NCBI RefSeq assembly: GCF_001514305.1
Contig: NZ_KQ949110.1
Span: 40,295 to 104,294 of the forward strand
Source: Streptomyces dysideae
Lineage (GTDB): Bacteria; Actinomycetota; Actinomycetes; Streptomycetales; Streptomycetaceae
Direction: 5' to 3'
DNA: 64,000 nt
A program made the translations under genes and the position numbers. Below the pieces are notes generated by a model, which worked only from the letters and a program-made list of their open reading frames with translations, was not told where the DNA came from and did not search any database. Positions 10,467-20,098 of this stretch are shown here, one piece after another; position 1 is the stretch's first letter, and each line of letters begins with the position of its first letter.

Positions 10467-10702
10467 CACCAGGCCTCATCTGGGGGAGAGACGAAGCCAA
10501 CTACGCGAACAGCCGACTGGGGCGGTGATCACCGTGGCGCGGTCGGTGGTTAGCAGGCCGTGAAGGACCACACCCGCTGGGCAGAACTGCCCCGGGACGC
10601 TGCTCGATCTGTGATCATGCGGTGCTGAGGACATTTTTGGTAAGGCCCGCCGACGAGATGGTCAATGAATACCCTCGTAGTCGGACAGCCGAAGGACGGT
10701 GC

Positions 10703-12763
10703 ATGGACGAGGGTGCTGGTCGCGGCGGCGCGAAACGGGTAGCGCTGTCTGTGGGTTTGTCCGTGGCTGCACAGTACGAGGACGGCGTACTGGCGCTCGG
10801 TGAGCTAGACCCGCTGGACGACGCGCCCGTGCACGCTGCGTCGGTATCCGAGGCGCTAGGCAGGTTCGGCTACACCGAGACGTGGCATCCGGGCGAGGCT
10901 GCAGACCTCGGTGAGAAGGTCCGCAGCGCTGTCCGATGCGGTGACACGCGGGTGCTCGTCGTGCACATTGTCGCGCACGGCAGGCTGGCCGAGACCGGCG
11001 AGCGAGATCTGCACGTAGTAGCCAGCGATGGAACAGACCTCGACGACCCGGTCTCCACATGGATCAGCCTGATCGAATCGCACCCCACCAAGCCGCGGCC
11101 CTTCACGCTGTTCATCCTCGACCTGTGTCACTCCGGTGCCGCAGCGACGCTGTCCTGGCACCAGCAGATGCGGGTCGGTGACCGCCGCGCCTGGGTGATC
11201 GCTGCCTCTGGGCGCGAAGACAAGGCCTTCGGATACCGGCTGAGCCGCGCCACGGCCATGGTGCTCGGTCAGTACCTTGAAGGCACCCTGGCAGTGGACC
11301 CGTCGTACCAGTACATTCCGCTGCCAACCATCGCCCAAGAGATCGCTCGCGAAGTCGCGCAGCTCAGTAAGGCCGAGGGCTACGCTCAAGAGGTAGCGGG
11401 CAGTAGCGTGCCGCTCACGGCACCCGTTCATGACCTTCCGTTCTTTCCAAACCCCAGACATCGCAGTCAAGAGAGCATGCTGTCGGAAGTCGACGTCGGC
11501 ATTGCCTCCATGCTCGACGAAGTCTTCGATCCTCGACACTTCATGCTGCGCGGTGCCAGCGCGGAGCCTCTGCAACGCGGGGTGTCGGGCCAGGGATACT
11601 TCCGCGGCCGAGACGCTGAAGTCCGCACGTTGGCCACCTGGTTCAACGGCCAGGGTCCCGGCTTTCGACTCCTGACCGGCAAGCCCGGGGTCGGTAAATC
11701 CGCGCTGCTGGGTGTCCTGGTGTGCGCGGCGCACCCGATTTTGCGCGGAGCCACGCAAGGCCTGTGGTTTTCGCTGTCGGTTAAACCGGGCCGAAACGAG
11801 CGGCTTGCCGTGGTCCACGCTCGCCGTCGTGACCTTGCGCAAATCACCGACTCCATCGCCCGCCAGATGGGGGCCGCCGAGAAGGACCGCCCTGTCGACG
11901 GATGGGACGCGCAAGGTCTGCTCAAGCTGGGTCAAGCAAATCCCGGCCCTCCCTACACGCTGGTGATCGATGCCCTTGACGAGGCTGAACGGCCGGAGGA
12001 CGTCACTCAAGCCCTGTTGCTGCCGCTGGCCCGTGCCGCCCTCGCGGACAACCCGGGGGTCCGACTGCTGGTCGGCACCCGCTCAGATCGACGCTTTGCC
12101 ACGTTGGCGCAATTCGCCAACGCCTCCGGGGGGTTGCTCGACCTCAATCATGCCCAGCCACGCGAAATCTACGATTCGCTGCAGCAGTACGTCGTCGACC
12201 TGCTCGCGGTCGACACCCTCTACGCTGAATCGGAAGCTGCGGGCGCCGCAGCCGCTCTCGCCGAAGGAATCGCAGCACGCCTCACAGGCATCAACGCTCC
12301 TTCCCAGCACGCTGACGAGGCCGAGCCCCTGGAGTGGGGAGAGTTCCTGGCTGCAGGACTGTACCTCCGCCATGTCCTCACCTTGCCCACCCAGCACGAC
12401 CCCGCACTCGCCCGTGAACTCGGACTCGACGCGCCTGTAGAGCTGCCAGAACTCCTTGAACTCGACCTTGTCGACCGCGCTGACCAACCGCACCTCCGCC
12501 CTGTCCTGGCGGCTCTGGCCCACGCCGAAGGCCGAGGCATGCCAGAGCGGGCCCTCGCCCACATCGCCCCCGCTTTCATGCTCCCAGAGTCCAGCGACAG
12601 CTCTTTGCCGATCGGCCAGCTACAGGCAGCCTTGGCGCAGGCCCGCTTCTACCTGCGTCGCGACATCGACATCGACGGCACCACCCTCTACCGGCTCTTC
12701 CACGAAGGACTCGCCGAACGGCTTCGGGCCGAACCATATGGCCGACAGGAGCAGACCCGATGA
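10703..12763 (+). CDS. Caspase-like protease fused to STAND-type NTPase
   Basis: A 686-residue protein. The N-terminal domain is a C14/caspase-fold peptidase with catalytic His92 (HIVAHGRL) and Cys142 (LDLCHSG). A P-loop NTPase follows, with Walker A GKPGVGKS near residue 330 and Walker B LVIDALDEA near 418, then an alpha-helical region. This layout matches bacterial effector-NTPase proteins in which ligand sensing opens the NTPase and switches on the protease. The usual C-terminal sensor is missing here and appears to be the next gene, which overlaps by ATGA. The start chosen (ATG 10703) has AAGGACG upstream; an earlier in-frame ATG at 10658 is possible. Function in anti-phage abortive defence is inferred from the family. 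Confidence 0.82.
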   Translation: MDEGAGRGGAKRVALSVGLSVAAQYEDGVLALGELDPLDDAPVHAASVSEALGRFGYTETWHPGEAADLGEKVRSAVRCGDTRVLVVHIVAHGRLAETGERDLHVVASDGTDLDDPVSTWISLIESHPTKPRPFTLFILDLCHSGAAATLSWHQQMRVGDRRAWVIAASGREDKAFGYRLSRATAMVLGQYLEGTLAVDPSYQYIPLPTIAQEIAREVAQLSKAEGYAQEVAGSSVPLTAPVHDLPFFPNPRHRSQESMLSEVDVGIASMLDEVFDPRHFMLRGASAEPLQRGVSGQGYFRGRDAEVRTLATWFNGQGPGFRLLTGKPGVGKSALLGVLVCAAHPILRGATQGLWFSLSVKPGRNERLAVVHARRRDLAQITDSIARQMGAAEKDRPVDGWDAQGLLKLGQANPGPPYTLVIDALDEAERPEDVTQALLLPLARAALADNPGVRLLVGTRSDRRFATLAQFANASGGLLDLNHAQPREIYDSLQQYVVDLLAVDTLYAESEAAGAAAALAEGIAARLTGINAPSQHADEAEPLEWGEFLAAGLYLRHVLTLPTQHDPALARELGLDAPVELPELLELDLVDRADQPHLRPVLAALAHAEGRGMPERALAHIAPAFMLPESSDSSLPIGQLQAALAQARFYLRRDIDIDGTTLYRLFHEGLAERLRAEPYGRQEQTR

Positions 12764-15054
12764 GCACCGCCGCGCCCGAGCCGTTCGCCGCAACCGTCTA
12801 TGAGCGGCTCCTTCAGTCCATCCCGACGGCCGATGACGGCAGACGCGCCTGGCAGGTAGCCGACCCATACTTGCTGCGCCATGCCGCACAGCACGCCGTG
12901 CATGCCGGCAGGGCTGGCGAACTCCTCCAGGATCCCGCGTTCCTCATTCACGCCGAGCCCGACACAGTCAACGCCATCCTCCGCAAGGCAACCACCCAGA
13001 ACGAACGACTCACCACCGCCGTCTACCGCACGTCCTACGCGCTCCTCCGCAAGCTCGCCCCCCATGAACGCCAGCAGATCCTCGCCCTAAATGCCGCTCG
13101 CTACCACGCCCGCGAGCTCGCCGCGGAACTTGCCCGCAACGCCGGCTGGAGCCCGTTGTGGGCAACTGGCTCGCAGGTATCGGCAGCAAACACTGCCATC
13201 CTCACCGGCCACACGGACGCGGTGAACGCCGTAGCCACCGCACAGATGGACGGCAGCCCCATCGCCATCACCGGCAGCGACGACCACACCGTCCGCGTAT
13301 GGGACCTCACCACCGGCCGCACCACCGCCACCCTCACCGGCCACACGGACGCGGTGAACGCCGTAGCCATCACAGAGATGGACGGCAGCCCCATCGCCAT
13401 CACCGGCAGCGACGACCACACCGTCCGCGTATGGGACCTCACCACCGGCCAACCGATCGGCGAGCCCCTCACCGGCCACACCGACTGGGTACGCGCAGTG
13501 GCGGCCGCAGAGATAGACGGCAGCCCCATCGCCATCACCAGCAGCGACGACCACACCGTCCGCGTATGGGACCTCACCACCGGCCGCACCACCGCCACCC
13601 TCACCGGCCACACCGGCTGGGTGAACGCCGTAGCCATCACAGAGATGGACGGCAGCCCCATCGCCATCACCGGCAGCGACGACCACACCGTCCGCGTATG
13701 GGACCTCACCACCGGCCAACCGATCGGCGAGCCCCTCACCGGCCATGTCGGCTGGGTGAACGCGGTAGCCACCGCACAGGAGAACGGCCACCCAGTCGCC
13801 GTCACCACCAGCAACGACCACACCGTCCGCGTATGGGACCTCACCACCGGCCGCACCACCGCCACCCTCACCGGCCACACCGACTGGGTGAACGCGGTAG
13901 CGACCACACGGATGGACGACGAACCGATCGCCGTTACCACCAGCAACGACCACACAGTGGTGCTGTGGGGCCTCACCACCGGCCAACCGATCGGCGAGCC
14001 CCTCACCGGCCACACCGACACGGTGAACGCGGTAGCCACCGCACAGGTGAACGGCCACCCGGTCGCCATCACCGCCAGCGACGATCACACAGTACGTACG
14101 TGGGATCTGACCTCCGGCCGCACCACCGCTGTCCTCACTGGCCACACCGACTGGGTGCGCGCGGTGGCAACTGCGCAGATGGACGACCAGCCCATCGCCA
14201 TCACCGGCAGCGACGATGAGTCGGTGCTGGTGTGGGACCTAGCGACCGGCCGCACCGCCGGCGTCCTCACCGGTCACGCCGGAGGGGTGTTCACGGTAGC
14301 GACCGCGCAGATGGACGACCGGCCCATCGCCATCACCGCTGGCCACGATCGTTCGGTGCGGATGTGGGATCTTGGCACCTGTGATCTGATCGGTGAACTT
14401 CATACCGGCCTGACCGATTGGGTGCGCGCGGTGGCGACGGCGCAGGTCGACGACCGGCCCATCGCCATCACCGGCAGCGACGACCACACCGTCCGCGTAT
14501 GGGACCTCACCACCGGCCAGCCCATCAGCGAGCCTCTCATCGGCCACACCCGCGGGGTGCGCGCGGTGGCGACGGCGCAGGTCGACGACCGGCCCATCGC
14601 CATCACCGGCAGCGACGACCACACCGTCCGCGTATGGGACCTCACCACCGGCCAGCCCATCAGCGAGCCTCTCATCGGCCACACCGGCGCGGTACTCACA
14701 GTCGCGACGGCACAGGTCGACGACCGACCCATCGCCATCACCGGCAGCGACGACCACACCGTCCGCGTATGGGACCTCACCACCGGCCGCACCACCGCCA
14801 CCCTCACCGGCCACACCGGCGCGGTACTCACAGTCGCGACGGCACAGGTCGACGACCGACCCATCGCCATCACCGGCAGCGACGACCACACCGTCCGCGT
14901 ATGGGACCTGGCCGCTGCTTCCTGCCTAACGGCAGTGCACCTTCCCAATAGCCCAAGCTGCGCAACGATCGGGCCGGACAGTACCGCCGTGCTGGGAATG
15001 GGTTACGAAGTCATCGCACTCACTTTGGCACCAATCTTTAGGAGAGAGCCCTGA
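12760..15054 (+). CDS. WD40 beta-propeller sensor protein
   Basis: A 764-residue protein. The first ~150 residues are helical (VYERLLQSIP, then a segment rich in H and R), as in the linker before the propeller of fused caspase-NTPase-WD40 proteins. Thirteen clear WD repeats of 44-45 residues follow, each close to GSDDHTVRVWDLTTG; with the flanking strands this would make 14 blades, i.e. two seven-bladed propellers. Repeats ending TATLTG and GEPLTG alternate in the first half, which shows duplication of a two-blade unit. The gene overlaps the caspase gene (ATGA), so it is probably the detached sensor of that NTPase. Its stop overlaps the next gene's start. Confidence 0.85.
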   Translation: MSTAAPEPFAATVYERLLQSIPTADDGRRAWQVADPYLLRHAAQHAVHAGRAGELLQDPAFLIHAEPDTVNAILRKATTQNERLTTAVYRTSYALLRKLAPHERQQILALNAARYHARELAAELARNAGWSPLWATGSQVSAANTAILTGHTDAVNAVATAQMDGSPIAITGSDDHTVRVWDLTTGRTTATLTGHTDAVNAVAITEMDGSPIAITGSDDHTVRVWDLTTGQPIGEPLTGHTDWVRAVAAAEIDGSPIAITSSDDHTVRVWDLTTGRTTATLTGHTGWVNAVAITEMDGSPIAITGSDDHTVRVWDLTTGQPIGEPLTGHVGWVNAVATAQENGHPVAVTTSNDHTVRVWDLTTGRTTATLTGHTDWVNAVATTRMDDEPIAVTTSNDHTVVLWGLTTGQPIGEPLTGHTDTVNAVATAQVNGHPVAITASDDHTVRTWDLTSGRTTAVLTGHTDWVRAVATAQMDDQPIAITGSDDESVLVWDLATGRTAGVLTGHAGGVFTVATAQMDDRPIAITAGHDRSVRMWDLGTCDLIGELHTGLTDWVRAVATAQVDDRPIAITGSDDHTVRVWDLTTGQPISEPLIGHTRGVRAVATAQVDDRPIAITGSDDHTVRVWDLTTGQPISEPLIGHTGAVLTVATAQVDDRPIAITGSDDHTVRVWDLTTGRTTATLTGHTGAVLTVATAQVDDRPIAITGSDDHTVRVWDLAAASCLTAVHLPNSPSCATIGPDSTAVLGMGYEVIALTLAPIFRREP
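13203..14910 (+). repeat. Tandem DNA repeats encoding the WD40 blades
   Basis: Thirteen head-to-tail units of about 132 or 135 bp lie within the WD40 gene. Long stretches are identical at DNA level, including synonymous positions; for example the block encoding GSDDHTVRVWDLTTG recurs almost unchanged in eight units, and units 12 and 13 are nearly the same. This argues for recent unit duplication or gene conversion rather than ancient divergence. The array is prone to slippage and to assembly collapse. Confidence 0.9.
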
Positions 15055-15926
15055 ACTGCTCCACGTCCCGCCCCCTCCGCGTCGTCGCCGTCCACGGTGT
15101 GGGCTATCACGATGGCCGTTCCACAGCTGATCAAGTACGCGCGACTCAAAACACCCTGTGGGCTCAACACCTCGCCAGCGGGCTGCAATTGCCTACGAAC
15201 AGCTTCGACCTCGACTTCGCATACTATGCCGCGCTACTCAACACCGGTCCCACTGTCCAGGGAGCAGCCGACGCAGAGGAACTGAGCGACCCACTGGCCA
15301 AGGAGTTGATGGCGGCGTGGCTGAAAGAACTCGGCGCCCCCACGCCCGTTACCCAAGGCGCACTGACGCTGCCCGTGCGGTATGCCGCCTCGTGGGTGGC
15401 GGAGAAGTTCAGCCTCGACGGCCGGCTGACACAGCTGTTCATTCGGCTGTTCTTCCGTGAAGTGGCTCTGTACCTCCGTGCTGACGACGATCAGGCGCGC
15501 TTGGCCGCCCGCGAAGAAGTAGCTGCACGGATAGCCCAGCATCGTCCCCGAGTCGTCATTGCCCACTCCTTGGGCACAATTGTCACCTACGAAGCCCTCC
15601 ATGCACACCCAGAGCTACACGTTGAACTGTTGCTCACACTGGGTTCCCCACTCGCCCTGCCTCACGGCGTTTTTGACCGCCTCACCCCCCGCCCCACCGG
15701 CCCCTCAACACCACTCGGCGCCCGTCCGGACAGTGTGGCCCGCTGGGTCAACATCGCAGACCCCGGGGACCCGGTAGCCATTCCCCCACTCCTCGCCCGC
15801 GCCTTCACCGGCATCGCCCTGGACCTCACCGACTCCATCCACGCGACATACGGGTTCCATCACGCCAAGAACTACCTGTCTTGCGCAGCCACTGCAGCAA
15901 CGCTGGGGCCCTACCTGGGCGCGTAA
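15051..15926 (+). CDS. Alpha/beta hydrolase partner of the caspase operon (CTG start)
   Basis: A 291-residue alpha/beta-hydrolase-fold protein. The first strand and oxyanion loop read VVAVHGVGYH, and the nucleophile elbow is VIAHSLGTIV (Ser173). A late His is available in HATYGFHHAKNYL. The frame is closed by a TAG at 15039, and the only initiation-type codon before the VHGVG motif is CTG at 15051, 4 nt after GGAGAGA and overlapping the WD40 stop as CTGA. The next candidate, a GTG at 15099, lies inside VHGVG and would destroy the fold. A CTG start under translational coupling is therefore likely. It may be a lipase- or esterase-type effector activated by the caspase; the substrate is unknown. 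Confidence 0.75.
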   Translation: MNCSTSRPLRVVAVHGVGYHDGRSTADQVRATQNTLWAQHLASGLQLPTNSFDLDFAYYAALLNTGPTVQGAADAEELSDPLAKELMAAWLKELGAPTPVTQGALTLPVRYAASWVAEKFSLDGRLTQLFIRLFFREVALYLRADDDQARLAAREEVAARIAQHRPRVVIAHSLGTIVTYEALHAHPELHVELLLTLGSPLALPHGVFDRLTPRPTGPSTPLGARPDSVARWVNIADPGDPVAIPPLLARAFTGIALDLTDSIHATYGFHHAKNYLSCAATAATLGPYLGA

Positions 15927-16166
15927 CGGTGCGGGATTGAAGGGCGGAGCAGCAAGTCACGTACGCCGCGCAGTTCTACGCCTCAGTCGCCGACCGGCGC
16001 CCGACCCAGGCCTCGCACACCCTCGGACGGGTAGCCATCGAAGTCAACGGTCTGTCGCATCATGACTTGCCCACCCTGAACTCTGCCTCAGGCGTCGGCC
16101 CGGGCGCGCTACGTTCCTCGTCACACCGCTTCGGTAGAGCCCATGCGCCTACCCTCGCGCTTTCAC

Positions 16167-16205
16167 GGAGCGGGGTCTGTCCAGTGACCGCACAGACCCC
16201 GCTCC
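16167..16205. terminator. Bidirectional terminator hairpin
   Basis: A perfect 14-bp inverted repeat (GGAGCGGGGTCTGT and its complement) with an 11-nt loop. It lies between two convergent genes, 33 nt past the stop of the AlbA_2 gene and about 240 nt past the hydrolase stop. No strong T-run follows, as is common in Streptomyces. The rest of 15927-16238 shows no convincing gene. Confidence 0.75.
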
Positions 16206-16238
16206 GGGATCTCGTGCCGCCGGTGGTGGCTATCGCTT

Positions 16239-17561
16239 CTACGCGTCCCAACCAGTGAGCTCCCGGCGGTGGTCGGCGTTGAGTCGGTTGATCAGGATGT
16301 CCCCTTCGGAAGTCAGGACGTGTGGCTGGTGCGCTCCCATGTCGGCCAGTAGGTCAGCGACGAGGGTGTAGGCCGTGACCACGGCCTCTCGCCTGTCGGT
16401 GACGATGGCGGAAAGGTCCGCCGTGGTCTGCGCGGGGGTTTCGGGGAGAGGCGCGGCGGGGCCGTCTGGGAAGGCTTCCTCTGACGCGACCAGGCGCACA
16501 GGCCCGTCACTGCCGTCAAAGCGGTGGAGCGCAGCGGAAAGCACCAGGTCACCGGCTGCCCCGGTCTCCGCCGCCCAGGCTGCCGCAGCTTGTACCTGTG
16601 CCACGAGATCAAGTTCGAGTCCGCGGTGATACAGCCGCTTGGGGCCGTCGGAGTTGTACTGATCACTCTGGAGGCTGATGTACCGGGCGCCGTAGAAGCT
16701 TCCATCCTGGTGGAGTTGACCGGTTACAGCGCCCTCGAAGCGAACTTGGCGGCGTCCGACCAGAACAGGGCGTTCCGGCAACGCATTGGTGGTCACTCCT
16801 CCACAGGCGATCTTGTAGAAACGGCCGAACGCCGCGTTCCGGTCCGCGTGAGTGGTCAGAGGGTAGGTGCCTCGGACGGCCGGAACTGCGGCCAGGCTGA
16901 CCCAGCCCGGGGAGTAGGTCGCCCTGGGGCTGCCGCCATGCTCGGTGCTGGTGAGATAGGCCGACAGGTAGCCGAAGCCCGCCTCGGCGACCTGGTGCAG
17001 GCGGTCGACGTCGTCGGAGGCGGCCTGGAAGCGGTCACGGTAGCGCTGCGCGATCTCGGATTCGGCGAGGGTTCGGGTCGTGGTGCCGTGCCGGACGTGG
17101 ACGCGGAAGTTGTAGTCATTGCCCGGAGCCGCGACCGCGTGCGGGGCCTGGGTGCTCGGGGGCACGGTGAGCACCCAATAGATCTTGCCCGCCTTGGTCG
17201 CGGACTTCACCGGTCGCACGCCCACGTTGGGTACGACGGGCTGGACCCAGTTTGCGAGCACCGAGCGGATCCATTCCTCACCGTGGCCTTGGACCGGGTC
17301 GAAGGGGGCCAAGTCGTGGGCATGGTCCTGCTTGCCATCGTCAACGCCGATGACGACCATGCCGCCGGCGGTGTTGGCCATGGCTGACACGTCCTTGGCA
17401 AGTTCCTTCTTGCCCGCGTCGCTGCCCTTGTAGAAGTCCTTCTTCCAGTCCAGGTCGACACTCTCGGGGATCTGGCTCTCGACCGCACGCTGCAGATCGT
17501 CCTCGGTGAGGTCGTCGGGGTGTCGTCCCAGGGCGGCGGTGAGCCGTGCGGGCAGAGCCAT
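16239..17561 (-). CDS. AlbA_2/Schlafen-domain protein
   Basis: A 440-residue protein. The N-terminal ~200 residues match the Schlafen AlbA_2 nucleic-acid-binding domain: an ESVDLDWKKDFY motif, an ELAKDVSAMANTAGGMVVIGVDDG core with the conserved GG and GVDD, and a later YNFRVHVRHGTTTRTL strand. The C-terminal half is not recognised. AlbA_2 proteins occur as stand-alone regulators or in defence and conflict loci, where some act on nucleic acids. The ATG at 17561 is used. The gene stands alone between the caspase operon and a hypothetical gene, convergent with the former. Confidence 0.8.
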   Translation of the reverse strand: MALPARLTAALGRHPDDLTEDDLQRAVESQIPESVDLDWKKDFYKGSDAGKKELAKDVSAMANTAGGMVVIGVDDGKQDHAHDLAPFDPVQGHGEEWIRSVLANWVQPVVPNVGVRPVKSATKAGKIYWVLTVPPSTQAPHAVAAPGNDYNFRVHVRHGTTTRTLAESEIAQRYRDRFQAASDDVDRLHQVAEAGFGYLSAYLTSTEHGGSPRATYSPGWVSLAAVPAVRGTYPLTTHADRNAAFGRFYKIACGGVTTNALPERPVLVGRRQVRFEGAVTGQLHQDGSFYGARYISLQSDQYNSDGPKRLYHRGLELDLVAQVQAAAAWAAETGAAGDLVLSAALHRFDGSDGPVRLVASEEAFPDGPAAPLPETPAQTTADLSAIVTDRREAVVTAYTLVADLLADMGAHQPHVLTSEGDILINRLNADHRRELTGWDA

Positions 17562-18029
17562 CAGTACTCCAGTGTGTTCACCACGTGCTGCTGACGATCG
17601 CCAGCCAGATCACGCTAAACGGGATCACCTGGCCGTCACCACGCATTTCCGGAACCGTGCCCCCTCTCCCGCATCGCGCGCGGCCCGCCGTCGCGCGCGA
17701 GGAACACCAGCGGCACCCGATCCCCTCGCCCTCCGCCCGGGGCCTGTCCCACCCACCCACTTCTCTGTTCTTCCTGCTGTGGGGCGTGGACTCGGGGGCG
17801 TAGAGGGAATGTCGCCCGCCGACCAGAGCAGGGGCAGCGTGGTGACCTGCGAGTTCGCGGGCAGGCACGGCAAAGGGTGCAGACGGGCTTGCGGCTGTTT
17901 GCTGGCCGATAAGACGGATGCATCGGGCCAGCGACGCTGTGGCGATGAGGGCCTTGGGGCTTCGGTTCTCAAGGGCCTTGACGGACCAGTCCAGAGCGTC
18001 GTCGACATGCTCTGCGCTGATCACACAAG
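17562..18029. other. Gene-poor stretch with a possible remnant
   Basis: No complete gene is supported here. On the minus strand a frame beginning at 18024 encodes a protein-like start (AEHVDDALDWSVKALENR and onwards for about 45 residues) and then turns into low-quality P/R-rich sequence. It may be the 5' remnant of a lost gene. The 5' halves of the AlbA_2 gene and the next hypothetical gene face outward from this region, so it should also hold promoters, but none is clear. Confidence 0.3.
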
Positions 18030-18554
18030 ATGAAGCTTGACGCTGCCAAGGAGCGCTCGGATCGCGACAGCGAACGCGCCTGCTCGCTGCGGGATGCCCT
18101 CAAGCAGGCGCGACGCGCAATCCTGGACGACGAGAACGCGCGCGTCCGCGAACTCCTGGAGCCGATCGAGGATGAGGTCGCATTCCTCCACAGCGCGGCG
18201 CTCCGAACTCGGCTGAAGACCAACTTCGACCGCACCCTCCAGTGGTCCTTGATCTACGGTTACGCCAGCCGGAGGGAAGTCGTGGAGACCTACCTCGGTG
18301 ATGCCATCGCTGGCCTCGAAGCGGCCGTGAGAGGCGACCGTCTGCCAGTTCCCTCCCACAGAGCAGCCTGGCTCGACATGATCCGCGAAAGCGTGCTCCC
18401 GGAACCTCGCCACTACAGCGAGGTGGGGGTCGAGATGATGGAACAAGGAGTCGATCCGGATTTCGAGGAGCTGGCCTACGAGGAGTTCTGCGAGCGGCGA
18501 GAGAAGGAGCAGCGTCGCCTGCGAATTCCCTCGCGGAAGTCCAACCCCCTGTGA
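18030..18554 (+). CDS. Hypothetical charged protein
   Basis: A 174-residue soluble protein rich in E, R and D, probably helical throughout (AILDDENARVRELLEPIEDE; FEELAYEEFCERREKEQRR). No family is recognised and there is no signal peptide or membrane segment. ATG 18030 is the likely start. It converges with the helicase gene downstream. A real gene is likely because of the balanced composition, but a decoy frame is not excluded. Confidence 0.5.
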   Translation: MKLDAAKERSDRDSERACSLRDALKQARRAILDDENARVRELLEPIEDEVAFLHSAALRTRLKTNFDRTLQWSLIYGYASRREVVETYLGDAIAGLEAAVRGDRLPVPSHRAAWLDMIRESVLPEPRHYSEVGVEMMEQGVDPDFEELAYEEFCERREKEQRRLRIPSRKSNPL

Positions 18555-18607
18555 GGAAGCGGGCCGTCCATGGTTTGCTGCGCCCCGCTGATCTCATGCC
18601 ACGTGCG

Positions 18608-20098
18608 TCATCGCATGTCGTGCATCGGGGCGCGGAGAGGATTCCCATCGGGGTGATCACGGATCCAGGACAGGCCACCGATGTCCAGACGTTGGCGAGT
18701 ACGCGTGACGGCAACGTAGGCGAGGCGTGCCTCGGCATCGTCAATGGGACCAGGCAGAGCACGACCCGTGTCGTCTGGTGTTTCGCTGTCTTTGGGCGGG
18801 GTGAAGTCGTCTGCGATTTTCACGCAGGCCCATTCGCGGCCTTTGGCCTTGTGGGCGGTGGAGACGGTCACCTCGGCCCTGTTCTCGGGGACGAGTTGGG
18901 CGACGGCGGTCAGGATGGCGTCGATGCCGTGAGTGTCGACGAGGTCAACCAGCGGCTGAAGGTCGCGCCCGGCCGTGTCATGGGTGGCGTAGTCCTGCAG
19001 TTCGCCCCAGGAGGGGAACAGGACCAGTTCGGGATGGGTGGTGCGGCGGCCTTCCTTGAGGTCGCGGGCAGCTAGGGCCAGGGCCCGCAGGCTGTCTCCT
19101 CCCCCGGCAAGTGCTACCCGGTGTCCGGCAGCCAGCAGGTCCATGACCTGGATCATGGCGCCGACGTTGGTGCGGCACAGTACGGCGTCAGGCTGGGTGA
19201 GGGGGCCGAGTTCGGTGGGCACGGTCTCGGTACCGGTGAGGCGGATGGGGGCGTCGGCGATGGCCAGCCATCGGTTGGCCTCGTCAGCGAGCTGGGGGCC
19301 GAAGCGGAAGGACTGGGACAGGACGAGCTGGGTTCCGTCGAAGCCGGTCATGACGTCTTTGGCGCCGCGCCACTGGTAGATGGCCTGGGCTGAGTCGCCG
19401 ACCATCACCAGCTGGGCGTGGTCACGCTGGTTGAGGAAGATCTGTTCGACGACGGGGTTGGTGTCCTGGGCCTCGTCCAGCAGGAGGAAGTCGGTGTCGA
19501 TCTTCGGCTGGGTGAGGGCCCAGATTTTCAGGTAGTGGTCGTGGTCGAAGCGCACGACGCCGTCGTCCGGGTGCTGGAGGTCGCCCCAGGCCTTGCGGGC
19601 GAACGGGACGACGTGGGCGGCGAGTTGAGCGTGCAGGGTACGGTCTTCGAGGCCGCGCAGGTGGGGGACGTGGTGGCGGGTGATCTCGGGGTCGGCGGTG
19701 TGGCAGAAGCGGGCCACGGCGCGCAGCACGGCGTTGGAGAGCGTTTTTTGTGACAGGTCGCGTTCGCCGATGCGGATGGCTTTGGTGATGCCGAGGGCGT
19801 GTCCGGTCTGCCAGGCCGGGCGGCGGGGCGCGTTCAGGCGGCGGGTGTAGCGGTGGCCGACGGCGGCGTAGGCCAGGGCATGGGCGGTCTTGCACTGGAC
19901 TGTGGACGGGAATCGGGAGCGCGCATCCTGGGCGATGGCCCGGTTGTAGGCGAGGTAGCGGCCGCGGCGTTGAGTGGCGTGGGCGAGCTGGGCCAGGGTG
20001 GTGGTCTTGCCGGTGCCTGCTCCGGCCTGGAGGGCCAGGTGGTGGCCGGCGTGAAAGGCGTCGGCCGCGGCCTGCTGTTCGTCGGTGGGGTTCAGCAT
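18608..20098 (-). CDS. UvrD/Rep-family SF1 helicase
   Basis: A 496-residue superfamily 1 DNA helicase. Motifs seen in order: Walker A QAGAGTGKTTTLAQL, motif II LLLDEAQDTNPV, motif III GDSAQAIYQWRGAKD, motif IV LSQSFRFG, motif V VSTAHKAKGREW and motif VI YVAVTRTRQRL. All ATPase residues appear intact. It is shorter than housekeeping UvrD (about 700+), as in compact phage or plasmid SF1 helicases. The start is ATG 20098, which overlaps the stop of the upstream 158-aa gene by 7 nt. It is the third gene of a small minus-strand operon; a role in replication or repair of the mobile replicon is inferred. Confidence 0.88.
   Translation of the reverse strand: MLNPTDEQQAAADAFHAGHHLALQAGAGTGKTTTLAQLAHATQRRGRYLAYNRAIAQDARSRFPSTVQCKTAHALAYAAVGHRYTRRLNAPRRPAWQTGHALGITKAIRIGERDLSQKTLSNAVLRAVARFCHTADPEITRHHVPHLRGLEDRTLHAQLAAHVVPFARKAWGDLQHPDDGVVRFDHDHYLKIWALTQPKIDTDFLLLDEAQDTNPVVEQIFLNQRDHAQLVMVGDSAQAIYQWRGAKDVMTGFDGTQLVLSQSFRFGPQLADEANRWLAIADAPIRLTGTETVPTELGPLTQPDAVLCRTNVGAMIQVMDLLAAGHRVALAGGGDSLRALALAARDLKEGRRTTHPELVLFPSWGELQDYATHDTAGRDLQPLVDLVDTHGIDAILTAVAQLVPENRAEVTVSTAHKAKGREWACVKIADDFTPPKDSETPDDTGRALPGPIDDAEARLAYVAVTRTRQRLDIGGLSWIRDHPDGNPLRAPMHDMR

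Noticed and set aside
13087..14948. Several long repetitive frames antisense to, or out of frame with, the WD40 gene.
   Set aside because: They mirror the WD40 DNA repeats and have no independent start signals or known motifs.
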